DNA from: Terriglobia bacterium
GTDB lineage: Bacteria > Acidobacteriota > Terriglobia > Terriglobales > SCQP01
NCBI GenBank assembly: GCA_021323595.1
Contig: JAJPKR010000025.1
Coordinates: 1 to 64,000 of the forward strand
Direction of reading: 5' to 3'
Length of the DNA: 64,000 nt
Under the pieces are notes generated by a model. The model did no database searches, was not told the DNA's origin, and saw only the letters and a program-made list of their open reading frames with translations. Below are positions 48,545-59,855 of the stretch, piece after piece; the stretch's first letter is position 1, and each line of letters begins with the position of its first letter. A program made the translations under genes and the position numbers.

Positions 48545-49826
48545 AGGCTCGCAGCACCAGGGTTCCGTTGGAACCGCCGAATCCGAAGGAATTCGAAAGC
48601 ACCGTCCGCACCGTCTGGCGGCGGCCTTGGTTGGGCACGTAGTCCAAATCGCAGGCGGGATCGGGCGTGCGGTAGTTGATCGTCGGCGGCACGAAGCCGT
48701 CCCGGATCGCGAGCAGCGAAATGATCGCCTCGATCGCGCCCGCCGCGTTCACCATGTGGCCGGTCATGGATTTGGTGGAGCTGACCGGCACTTCCCGCGC
48801 CCGGTTGCCCAGGCAGCGCTTGATGGCGGCGGTTTCACTGGCGTCGTTTTGCTGCGTGGAGGTGCCGTGGGCGTTGATGTAGTCCACGTCCTCGGGACCG
48901 AGCGCGGCATCCTCGAGCGCGGCGCGCATGGCCAGATAGGGGCCTTCGCCGTCGGGCGGGGAATCGGTGATGCGGTAGGCGTTGATCGAGCAGCCGAAGC
49001 CGGCGATCTCGCCGTAAATGCGCGCGCCGCGGCGGTAGGCGTGCCAGGCGTCTTCGAGCACCAGCATGGCGCCGCCCTCGGCCAGCACGAAGCCGTCGCG
49101 GGTCAGGTCGAAGGGGCGCGAGGCCGTCGCCGGCTCGTCGTTGCGCTTGGAGAGCGCGCCCAGCAGGATGAAGGCCGCCACCATCGTCGGCTCCATTAGG
49201 CTCTCGGCGCCGCCCGCCAGCATCACGTCGGCTTCGCCGGCGCGAATCTTGTTGAACGCGAAGCCCAGCGCCTGCGAGCTGGAGGTGCAGGCGGTGGAGA
49301 TGGTCATGATCGGGCCGCGCGCGCCCCACAGGCCGGAGAGGATGTACGCCAGCCCGTAGGGCGAATAGCGCAGATACTCGTCGGGCGGCACGGCGCGCAG
49401 CGCCTGGCGCCGCTCCTCGAGCGAGGCGGGCAGCAGCTTGCGCTGCCGCAGCTCCGGCAGCAGCCGGTCGCGCCGCCCCTCCGTGCCCAAGCTGACGCCG
49501 AAGCGGCTGGCGTCGATCTGCGCCCCGCCGCCCTCCAGCCCGGCGTCGGCCATCGCTTGCCGCGCCGCCGCTACGCCCAGCTTGTTTTTGCGGTCCAGCA
49601 CGTCGGCCAGGCCGCCGGGCAGCGGCCGCTCGTCGAACTGGAAGCCGCGCACTTCGCCGCCGATGCGGGTCTCGAAGGTCGAGGCGTCGAAGATCGAGAG
49701 GGTGTCGATGCCGCAGCGCCCGGCTTTCAGCGATTCCCAGGTCTGCTCCACGGTATGGCCCACCGGCGTCACCGCCCCCATGCCCGTGACCACCACCCGC
49801 CGTCCTTTGTTGCTGTTGCGTTTCAT
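48534..49826 (-). CDS. Beta-ketoacyl-ACP synthase (KAS II-like, intact Cys-His-His)
   Basis: RRVVVTGMGAVTPVG; ISTACTSSSQALGFAF; DYINAHGTSTQQND; STKSMTGHMVNAAGAIEAI; SNSFGFGGSNGTLVL. Confidence 0.94.
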   Translation of the reverse strand: MKRNSNKGRRVVVTGMGAVTPVGHTVEQTWESLKAGRCGIDTLSIFDASTFETRIGGEVRGFQFDERPLPGGLADVLDRKNKLGVAAARQAMADAGLEGGGAQIDASRFGVSLGTEGRRDRLLPELRQRKLLPASLEERRQALRAVPPDEYLRYSPYGLAYILSGLWGARGPIMTISTACTSSSQALGFAFNKIRAGEADVMLAGGAESLMEPTMVAAFILLGALSKRNDEPATASRPFDLTRDGFVLAEGGAMLVLEDAWHAYRRGARIYGEIAGFGCSINAYRITDSPPDGEGPYLAMRAALEDAALGPEDVDYINAHGTSTQQNDASETAAIKRCLGNRAREVPVSSTKSMTGHMVNAAGAIEAIISLLAIRDGFVPPTINYRTPDPACDLDYVPNQGRRQTVRTVLSNSFGFGGSNGTLVLRAYVA

Positions 49827-50350
49827 CGGCTTTCCCGGTTGACCGCGGGCTGCGTCAGCCGCGCGTAGAGCTCCTCGCCCAGCAGGCTGCGGTTGATTTC
49901 CTCGCCCCAGGCTTCGAGCTTGCGCCGCGCCGCCTCGGGGATGACGCCCGCGCCGCTGCCGGTGTCGTAGCCCAGCATGACCTCCGCCGTCGCCACCAAC
50001 TGCTCGCCGACGCGCGCCTCCGCCTTGCAGCGGCCGGCGCCGTCGGTCAGTTGCAGCAGATCGCTGCGGATGGTCACCGCATCCCCGGGACGCACGAACC
50101 GGCGGAAGCGCGCCTGCTGGATCGTCAGCAGCACCGGCAGCACTACCTCGCCGCTCTCGGCGCGCACGCTGTAGGCCACCAGCCGTCCCGAAAGCTGCGC
50201 CATCGCCTCCACGATCAGCACCCCCGGCACCACCGGGAAGGCGGGGAAATGGTCGGCGAAGTAGTCCTCGCTCATGGTGGGGTTCTTGACGCCCACCGCG
50301 AAGCGCCCCGGCTCCAACTGCAAAATTCGGTCAATCAACAAAAAGCGCAC
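49823..50350 (-). CDS. FabZ/FabA-like 3-hydroxyacyl-ACP dehydratase
   Basis: MRFLLIDRILQLEPGRFAVGVKNPTMSEDYFADHFPAFPVVPGVLIVEAMAQLSG hotdog active-site helix. Confidence 0.9.
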   Translation of the reverse strand: MRFLLIDRILQLEPGRFAVGVKNPTMSEDYFADHFPAFPVVPGVLIVEAMAQLSGRLVAYSVRAESGEVVLPVLLTIQQARFRRFVRPGDAVTIRSDLLQLTDGAGRCKAEARVGEQLVATAEVMLGYDTGSGAGVIPEAARRKLEAWGEEINRSLLGEELYARLTQPAVNRESR

Positions 50351-50403
50351 GGATCCCCCGACTCCTCACGGAGCCTCTGGCAACTCCTCAATCGTCGTCC
50401 CGG

Positions 50404-50883
50404 CTAGGCGACGGGCGCTTGCGCCGGCTCCGCCTCCGCCAGCCGCCATGCCACCAGGCGGGCAAAGGTCTCGGCGGTGAACAGAGTCGGGATCTCGCGC
50501 GCTGTCAAGCCCGGCTTGAACCGCGCCGGGTCCACCTCCGGCATCAGGAGCCGCAGCCGCTCCAGCGCCGCCTCGGTCAGCACGCCGTTGTGCTGGAATT
50601 CGGCGTCGGAAAGCGAGCCTTGCGTCGCTTTCTGAATGCCGCCGCGTGGAATCTTGATGCCGAAGGCCGACTCGAGACGGAAGAGCAGATCCAGAAAGTC
50701 CAGCGACTCGGCGTGTAAATCCGCCATCAGACTGGCCCGCGGCGTCACGTCGCTTTCCTCGCAGCCCAGCACCTCGGCCACCGCCGAACGCACGGTGGCA
50801 AAGATTTCGTCGTGCCGGGTTGCCAGGATCCGGTCCGCTCCCTGGCGAATTTGCAATACTTCCTCGGTGCTCCCCTGACTCAT
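50404..50883 (-). CDS. Acyl carrier protein with C-terminal extension
   Basis: IFATVRSAVAEVLGCEESDVTPRASLMADLHAESLDFLDLLFRLESAFGIKIPRG; D-x-x-x-S attachment site within DLHAESLDFLDL; about 75 extra C-terminal residues. Confidence 0.87.
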   Translation of the reverse strand: MSQGSTEEVLQIRQGADRILATRHDEIFATVRSAVAEVLGCEESDVTPRASLMADLHAESLDFLDLLFRLESAFGIKIPRGGIQKATQGSLSDAEFQHNGVLTEAALERLRLLMPEVDPARFKPGLTAREIPTLFTAETFARLVAWRLAEAEPAQAPVA

Positions 50884-50941
50884 CGTGTCGCTTCCTCCAT
50901 CCTGGTTCTAATGTGGACGGCGCACGCCGTCTGTTCGCGCA

Positions 50942-51706
50942 TTATCGCACGCTCATCAGCGACAAGCCGCCGTCGGCGACGATGGTCTGACCGTAAATCC
51001 AATGCGCCGCCTCCGAACAGAGAAACGCCGCCACGTCCGCCACGTCCTCGGGCCGGCCGATGCGCCCCGCCGGCGACAGCTTCTCGCACGCCTCTTTCAT
51101 CTGGTCGTAGGTCGAGAACAGCCGCAGCGCGTCGGTATCGATCGGCCCCGCCGACAACGTGTTGACGTTGATGCCTTCCTTGCCCAACTCCACCGCCAAA
51201 TAGCGGCTGAGCGCCTCGGTCGAGGCTTTGGCCACCCCGATCGGCGCGTAATTGGGTATGTAAAACTGCGAGCCGAGGCTGGAGAGGCTCAGGATCTTGC
51301 CCCGCCGCCCCTTCATCAGCGGCACCGCCTTTTGCGCGCTCAGCAGCAGCGCCGTGGTGTTGCGCTCGACCGTGTGCTCCCAGGCTTGCAGGCGCTGGCG
51401 CAGCACGGGGCCGAAGCTGGCCACGTCGATGGCGTTGTTGACGAAGATGTCCAAGTAGCCGAACTGCGTCCGGATGAACTCGAACATCTTGGCGATGCCC
51501 TCGGGGCTGATCGCGTCGGCTTGCAGCACTTCCGCCCGCCGCCCCAGCCCGCGCAGCTCCGCCGCCAGCGACTTCGCCGCCTCGTCGCTGGTCACGTAGT
51601 TGATCACCACGTCGGCGCCGGCTTGGCCGAGCCGCAGGGCGATGGCGCGGCCGATGCCGCGCGCCCCGCCCGTCACCAGCGCCACTTTCCCGTTCAGATC
51701 GATCAC
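50942..51706 (-). CDS. FabL-type enoyl-ACP reductase-like SDR, probable GTG start
   Basis: KVALVTGGARGIGRAIALRLGQAGADVVINY; NYAPIGVAKASTEALSRYLAVEL has Y-x6-K spacing as in enoyl reductases rather than Y-x3-K. Confidence 0.85.
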   Translation of the reverse strand: MIDLNGKVALVTGGARGIGRAIALRLGQAGADVVINYVTSDEAAKSLAAELRGLGRRAEVLQADAISPEGIAKMFEFIRTQFGYLDIFVNNAIDVASFGPVLRQRLQAWEHTVERNTTALLLSAQKAVPLMKGRRGKILSLSSLGSQFYIPNYAPIGVAKASTEALSRYLAVELGKEGINVNTLSAGPIDTDALRLFSTYDQMKEACEKLSPAGRIGRPEDVADVAAFLCSEAAHWIYGQTIVADGGLSLMSVR

Positions 51707-51753
51707 GCTTTGTTCTCGGCTCCTGGGCGTCTTGCCCGCTTGCGGCTCCGGCG

Positions 51754-53034
51754 CTAGCTCCGGACGCCGACCTTCTCCGTCTGCCGCGCCATCTCCCGCA
51801 GCGCCTCTTGCAGCCGCCGGTATTGCACCGACAGATCGTGCTCGGGATGGCCTTGCTTGACCTGCGGGCTCTTGAAATAAAAGCCCAGCCATTCCTGCAC
51901 GCCCTTGCGCCCGGAGCGCTGCGCCGCGTCGCTGAGCAGCGCCAGGTCCAGCAGCAGCGGCGCCGCCAGGATGCTGTCGCGGCACAGGAAGTTGATCTTG
52001 ATCTGCATCTCGTAGCCGAGCCAGCCGATCACGTCGATGTTGTCCCAGCTCTCTTTGTTGTCGCCGCGCGGCGGATAGTAATTGATCTTGACCTGGTGCG
52101 ACAGTTGCCCGTAAAGCTCGGGATAGACCGCCGGCTCGAGGATGTGATTCAGCGCCGAAAGCTTCGACTCCTCCTTGGCGCGGAACGCCGCCGGATCGTC
52201 AAGCACCGCGCCATCCTGGTTGCCGAGGATGTTCATCGAGAACCAGCCGGCGATGCCCAGCATGCGCTGCTTCAGGCCGGGCGCCAAAATGGTCTTGAGC
52301 AAGGTTTGGCCGGTCTTGAGGTCCTTGCCGCTGACGGGCACGCCGTTGGCTTCGGCCAGCTCCAGCATGACCGGCAGATCCACGGTGAGGGTCGGGGTGG
52401 CGTTGACGAACGGGCACTTTTCCTTCAGCGCCGCATAGGCATAAATCATGCTGGGCGCGATCGTCGGCTCGTCCTGCTTGAGCGCGGTCTCGAAGATGCG
52501 CGAGTTCTGGTGCGCCGGGCCGGGGGAGGAAAACACCTCCGTCGAGCCGCACCATAGCACCACCACGCGATCCACGTTGTGGCGGCGGCGGAAGGCGCGA
52601 ATGTCTTCGCGCAGCGCCTCGGCTTGCTCGAACTTGTTGGTCTGCGGCTTCAGCCGCCGCCCCTCCGCGCGCCGCAAATAGCGGGGATCGTGAATGCCCG
52701 CCATCGGCGTGATCTCGCGCAGCGCCGGCTCCAGCTCCCGCAGCAGCAGCGGCGAGAGCACCGCCGCGCGCTGGGCGGCATCGAAGGCGTCGCCGTCGGC
52801 GATGTCCCAGCCGCCGAAGCGCAACTGATTCAGCTTGGGCAACTGCAGGGCCTCGCTCATCGGCGCGCCGTCGAGCAGCGCCATCTGCGTCAGCGCCCCG
52901 TAGGGCTTTCCCAGTTCGCGTTCGATCGCCGCGACTCCGGCCACCAACGTGGTCGAGATCGCGCCCATGCCGACCATCAAGATTCCCAATCGCGGGGTAC
53001 CCGAGTCCATGCCTTCTGCCTCCCGATTGGTCAT
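51754..53034 (-). CDS. myo-inositol-1-phosphate synthase family protein
   Basis: LGILMVGMGAISTTLVAGVAAIERELGKP; VVVLWCGSTEVF; PVSGKDLKTGQTLLKTILAPGLKQRML; MQIKINFLCRDSILAAPLLLDLALL. Confidence 0.9.
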   Translation of the reverse strand: MTNREAEGMDSGTPRLGILMVGMGAISTTLVAGVAAIERELGKPYGALTQMALLDGAPMSEALQLPKLNQLRFGGWDIADGDAFDAAQRAAVLSPLLLRELEPALREITPMAGIHDPRYLRRAEGRRLKPQTNKFEQAEALREDIRAFRRRHNVDRVVVLWCGSTEVFSSPGPAHQNSRIFETALKQDEPTIAPSMIYAYAALKEKCPFVNATPTLTVDLPVMLELAEANGVPVSGKDLKTGQTLLKTILAPGLKQRMLGIAGWFSMNILGNQDGAVLDDPAAFRAKEESKLSALNHILEPAVYPELYGQLSHQVKINYYPPRGDNKESWDNIDVIGWLGYEMQIKINFLCRDSILAAPLLLDLALLSDAAQRSGRKGVQEWLGFYFKSPQVKQGHPEHDLSVQYRRLQEALREMARQTEKVGVRS

Positions 53035-53049
53035 TGTGTTGGCTGCGCA

Positions 53050-53077
53050 TTAATCACGCGTTAAACCACCATTAAAC
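53050..53077 (-). promoter_or_regulatory. Three TTAAWC hexamers at exact 11-bp spacing upstream of the inositol-phosphate synthase gene
   Basis: Plus strand TTAATC-ACGCG-TTAAAC-CACCA-TTAAAC, 16-43 nt upstream of the minus-strand ATG at 53034. Confidence 0.5.
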
Positions 53078-53098
53078 GTTTTTCATGATTCATTCCGG

Positions 53099-53130
53099 GG
53101 CCGCCGCGCATTGCGCAAGCCGCGGCGGCC
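53099..53130. terminator. 10-bp perfect hairpin between the PaaK-like gene and the inositol-phosphate synthase gene
   Basis: ggccgccgcg (53099-53108), 12-nt loop, cgcggcggcc (53121-53130); no T tract. Confidence 0.4.
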
Positions 53131-53357
53131 TCGACATCGCGGCCGAGCGCGCGCCCGGCGCGGGCGGCGATGGCGCAAGGCTTGAGGTCTCGCCGCCGAT
53201 CGGCGCGTAACTCGCCGGCGGCGGGAAGGCGATTCACGGATGCGTGCTCGAAACCCCAATCTGAGTCGCGATGAGCGCAGGGATTTCGCAGCCGGATTGG
53301 AACGCCAGGGAGCGAACTCGGCGGCACCGGCCACGGTGCGCCCCCTGGTTGCGGCGC

Positions 53358-54716
53358 TCAGTCGCGCGCGGCCACGGCGGCGGCGGGAATGCGCTCATCC
53401 AGCACGCGCCGCAGCTTGCGCCGCGGGCCCGCCGGGCGCAGCGTGCCGCGCGGCAAGAACACGAAGCGCAGGTCGTACATGCCCATGCGGTAGTTCTTGT
53501 AGTAATAGGGGAAGCGCTGCTCCAGCTCGCGCTCCAGCGCCGCCTGCACCGCCCGCGGCTCGGCCCCTTCGGTCGTCTCCAGCCGCAACTCCAGCACATC
53601 GCGCGGCCCCGGCTGGGTGACCGCCACCTGCCAGTCGTCGGCCAGCCCGGGCACGCCGCCGAACCAAGTCTCGAAGATCCACGGGCTGATCATGCCCATG
53701 CCGCAGGAGATGATCTCGTCGGCCCGGCCCACGATCTTGTCGATCCGCCGCATGGAGCGCAGCGGGCAATCGCAATCGGGGAGCAGGCGGGTGATGTCGT
53801 TCGAGCGGTAGCGGATGAAGGGCATGACCTTGCGGGTCAGCGTCGTGAAGACGAGCTCGCCGTAGCCCTCCGCGTTGGGGTGGAGGATTTCGAAATAAAA
53901 GTTGACTTCGTTGAGGTGGTAGCCGCGCTGGCGCGGGCACTCGACGCCGGTGGCGCCCAGCGACTCCGTCTGCCCGTAGGCCTGGTAGACCTTGGCGCGC
54001 CAGACCGACTCCACCCACTGGCGCGTCGCCTCGGCCATGTTTTCGCTGCCCGAGAGGATGAACTTCACCGGCCACGTGCCCCGGCGGGCGGCGATTTCGG
54101 TGAGCGTGACCAGCCAGGCGGTATCCACGATGAGCACGTTGAAGCGGTACTCGCGCACCCGCTCGTAGAACTCCTCGGGCGGCAGCTTGGAGGCGATCAC
54201 GTGGAAGCAGCCCACGCGCTCGAGCGAATGCAGCAGCGTGATGCCGGCGTTCCAGAAGGCGTAATCGAAGGCGTCCACGACCCGGTCTTCCGGCCGCAGG
54301 CCGAGGTTCCACAGCCCCACCGCGCCCTCGTAGCCGATGTCGCGCACCTCCTCGTTGGAGAAGTACACGCGCTTGTTGCGCGCGGTGGTGCCGGTGGTCT
54401 CGAAGCCCGCCTCCGGCTTGGCGCAGACGAAGTCCTCCGTCGGCCGCTCACGCAGATCCGCCGAGGTGGTGAAGAAATCGCCCAAGTCTTCCGGCCGCCT
54501 TATCCGCTTGGGCTCGATGCCGGCGGCGCGGAAGCGCTCGCGGTAAAACGCGCTGCGCTGGTTCACCCACTCCAGCGTCGCCCGGAACTGCGCCAGCGAG
54601 ACATGCTTGACCAAGGCGCGCGGCAAATGCGGGGCGAAGGCCAGGCGGCGGCCGATGCTCTTGCCCAGGAACAGCGTTTCGATGATGGTGGGAACCGCTT
54701 CCAGCATGGATGCCAC
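53358..54716 (-). CDS. Phenylacetate-CoA ligase-like adenylate-forming enzyme (paralogue of 43026-44360)
   Basis: FETTGTTARNKRVYFSNEE; YQAYGQTESLGATGVECPRQRGYHL; MPFIRYRSNDITRLLPDCDCPL; KIVGRADEII. Confidence 0.85.
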   Translation of the reverse strand: MASMLEAVPTIIETLFLGKSIGRRLAFAPHLPRALVKHVSLAQFRATLEWVNQRSAFYRERFRAAGIEPKRIRRPEDLGDFFTTSADLRERPTEDFVCAKPEAGFETTGTTARNKRVYFSNEEVRDIGYEGAVGLWNLGLRPEDRVVDAFDYAFWNAGITLLHSLERVGCFHVIASKLPPEEFYERVREYRFNVLIVDTAWLVTLTEIAARRGTWPVKFILSGSENMAEATRQWVESVWRAKVYQAYGQTESLGATGVECPRQRGYHLNEVNFYFEILHPNAEGYGELVFTTLTRKVMPFIRYRSNDITRLLPDCDCPLRSMRRIDKIVGRADEIISCGMGMISPWIFETWFGGVPGLADDWQVAVTQPGPRDVLELRLETTEGAEPRAVQAALERELEQRFPYYYKNYRMGMYDLRFVFLPRGTLRPAGPRRKLRRVLDERIPAAAVAARD

Positions 54717-54755
54717 CCGTCGCCGGCGCCGGCCGGCCCGCTCATCCTGACGCCG

Positions 54756-55343
54756 CTAGGCGCCGTTTGCCAAGTGCGCCAGCACCGCCTTGGAGAGCTC
54801 GCGCAGCGTCTCCAGCACGCCCCGGCCCTGGCTGGCGACCGCCGGCACGACCGGCTCCTGGTACCGCTTCAACTGCGCCGTCAGCTCCTCGACGCCCATG
54901 GCGTTGGCCAAGTCCTGCTTGTTCAGTTGCAGCACGTAGGGAATGCGCGCGGGATCGGTGCCTTGCGCCCGCAGGTTCTCCTCCAGGTCGTCGAGCGCCT
55001 CGAGATTGGCGTCCAGCCGCGGCGACTGGCTGTCGGCCACGAACACCACCCCGTCCACGTTGCGCAAGATCAATTTGCGGCTGGCCGAGTAGAAGACCTG
55101 GCCGGGAACGGTGTAGAGATGAAAGCGCGTTTTGTAGCCGCGCACCTCGCCCAGCTCCAGGGGCAAGAAATCGAAGAACAGGGTGCGGTCGCCCTCGGTG
55201 GCGAGCGAGATCATCTGGCTGCGGCGCTCGTCGGGCACCTGCCCGAAGATATATTGCAAGTTGGTGGTTTTGCCGCCCAGACCGGGGCCGTAATAGACCA
55301 GCTTGCAATTGATTTCGCGCGCGGCGCGGTTGATGGTGCTCAC
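54756..55343 (-). CDS. MglA-family small GTPase, probable GTG start
   Basis: [84 protein letters not shown]. Confidence 0.92.
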   Translation of the reverse strand: MSTINRAAREINCKLVYYGPGLGGKTTNLQYIFGQVPDERRSQMISLATEGDRTLFFDFLPLELGEVRGYKTRFHLYTVPGQVFYSASRKLILRNVDGVVFVADSQSPRLDANLEALDDLEENLRAQGTDPARIPYVLQLNKQDLANAMGVEELTAQLKRYQEPVVPAVASQGRGVLETLRELSKAVLAHLANGA

Positions 55344-55504
55344 GTGGGCAGCCCTTCCAGGCAGTTTAGCGGATTCGCCAGCGCCGCGCACCCGGCTCGG
55401 AAGCGCATTCGATACCCCTGCCGCCCGCGCCTTGACGCCGCTGCCGTCTTTGCAGCCTAATAACCTTTGCCGCCCTGTTTGGGCGCGCTCGACTCGACAC
55501 TCTA

Positions 55505-56023
55505 ATGATGAGCACTGCCGCCGCCAGCAACGCCCCCAGCCCCGAACGCCAGGCCGCGCTCGAGCAATACGAGGCCGGGATGAAGTTTTTCGCGCAGCAG
55601 AAGTTCGAGAAAGCCAAGGCTTATTTGGAAAAGGTGCGGCAGTCCTCGGCCGCCGACCTGGCCGAGCGGGCGCGGATCCACCTGGCGATCTGCAACCAGC
55701 GCCTGGAGGGCGCCGGGCCGCAGCCGCGCAGCGCCGAGGAGCATTACAACTTTGCCGTCGTCCAGATGAACCAGGCCAACTACGAGCTGGCCGAAGAGCA
55801 CCTGCAGCGCGCCATCAAGCTCGACGGCAAGACCGCGCACCTGGAGTACGCCCTGGCCACCTTGCACGCGCTGCGCAACGAAGCCGAGGCCGCGCTGGAG
55901 CACTTGCACGCCGCCATCACCCAGGACCGCCGCTACCGCCTGATCGCGCGCAACGACGAGGATTTCAAGCTGCTGGCGGACGATCCCCGCTTCACCGAAG
56001 AGCTCTACCCCGAGCAGGCCTAA
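55505..56023 (+). CDS. TPR-repeat protein
   Basis: [56 protein letters not shown]. Confidence 0.8.
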   Translation: MMSTAAASNAPSPERQAALEQYEAGMKFFAQQKFEKAKAYLEKVRQSSAADLAERARIHLAICNQRLEGAGPQPRSAEEHYNFAVVQMNQANYELAEEHLQRAIKLDGKTAHLEYALATLHALRNEAEAALEHLHAAITQDRRYRLIARNDEDFKLLADDPRFTEELYPEQA

Positions 56024-56036
56024 GGCCGCCGCAATC

Positions 56037-58941
<2,905 letters not shown>

Positions 58942-59098
58942 GCGCTCGCCGCAAGCCGGGCGCAGGGCGGCGCGCCGCCCGGCCGCGAGCGGTCGGGGCA
59001 GGGAACCGGGACGCGCGGAGGCGCGGCGCGGAGCGGAGGCTGGCGCCGATGCCCGGCCCGCGATCTTCGCCCGCCCTTCTCCGTACAATCGAAGGTAC

Positions 59099-59800
59099 AT
59101 GTTCACCGGCATCATCGAAGCCGTCGGCACGGTGGCGGCCGTGCGCGCCGGCCGCGGCGGCGGGCAGTTGCGCATCGCCGCGCCCGGCACGCTGCTCGAC
59201 CGCCTGCGCGAGGGCGACAGCATTGCCGTCAGCGGCTGCTGCCTGACGATCACGCGGCTCGAGCCGAGCGGCGGCGCCGGGCGCGGCAAGAGCCGGGGCT
59301 GGTTCACCGCCGACCTTTCGCCGGAGACGCTGCGCCGCACGCGCCTGGGCAAGCTGCGCTCCGGCGAGCGCGTCAACCTCGAGCGGCCGCTGCGAGCGGG
59401 CGCGCTGCTGGGCGGCCATTGGGTGCAAGGGCACGTGGATGGCCTGGGCGTGGTGCGCGAGTTCCGCCGCGCCGGCCGGGGCGGCAACCGCTGGCTGCGG
59501 GTGGCGCTGCCGCCGGAAGTGCTGCCGTATGTCGTCTGGAAGGGCTCGCTGGCCGTGGATGGCGTCAGCCTGACCGTGGCCGAACTCGACGACAACGTCG
59601 CCGGCTTCGCCATCATCCCCTACACGCTGGCGCACACCAACTTCGGCCGCCTGCGCCGCGGCCAAGGCGTCCATCTCGAGGCCGACATCCTCGCCCGCTA
59701 CCTCGAACGCCTGCTGCGCCCGGCGCCGCCCGCGCAGCCGGCCGCGCGCGGCCGCGCCGCCGCGTGGACCGAGCGGCAATGGCGCGCCCGCGGCTTCTGA
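59099..59800 (+). CDS. ribE: Riboflavin synthase, alpha subunit
   Basis: MFTGIIEAVGTVAAV; SIAVSGCCLTI; LGGHWVQGHVDGLG; SLAVDGVSLTVAEL. Confidence 0.95.
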   Translation: MFTGIIEAVGTVAAVRAGRGGGQLRIAAPGTLLDRLREGDSIAVSGCCLTITRLEPSGGAGRGKSRGWFTADLSPETLRRTRLGKLRSGERVNLERPLRAGALLGGHWVQGHVDGLGVVREFRRAGRGGNRWLRVALPPEVLPYVVWKGSLAVDGVSLTVAELDDNVAGFAIIPYTLAHTNFGRLRRGQGVHLEADILARYLERLLRPAPPAQPAARGRAAAWTERQWRARGF

Positions 59801-59855
59801 GCCGCGCGCCGCGGCCGCGCGCCGCCCGCCGCCGGCGGCGATTCGCCCGCGGTTG

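Noticed and set aside
53061-53327. 88-aa minus ORF in the spacer upstream of the inositol-phosphate synthase gene
   Set aside because: Overlaps the hairpin and 11-bp repeats; Arg/Ala-rich with no recognisable family.
53271-55460. 729-aa plus-strand ORF
   Set aside because: Antisense to the PaaK-like and MglA-like genes; composition typical of antisense frames.
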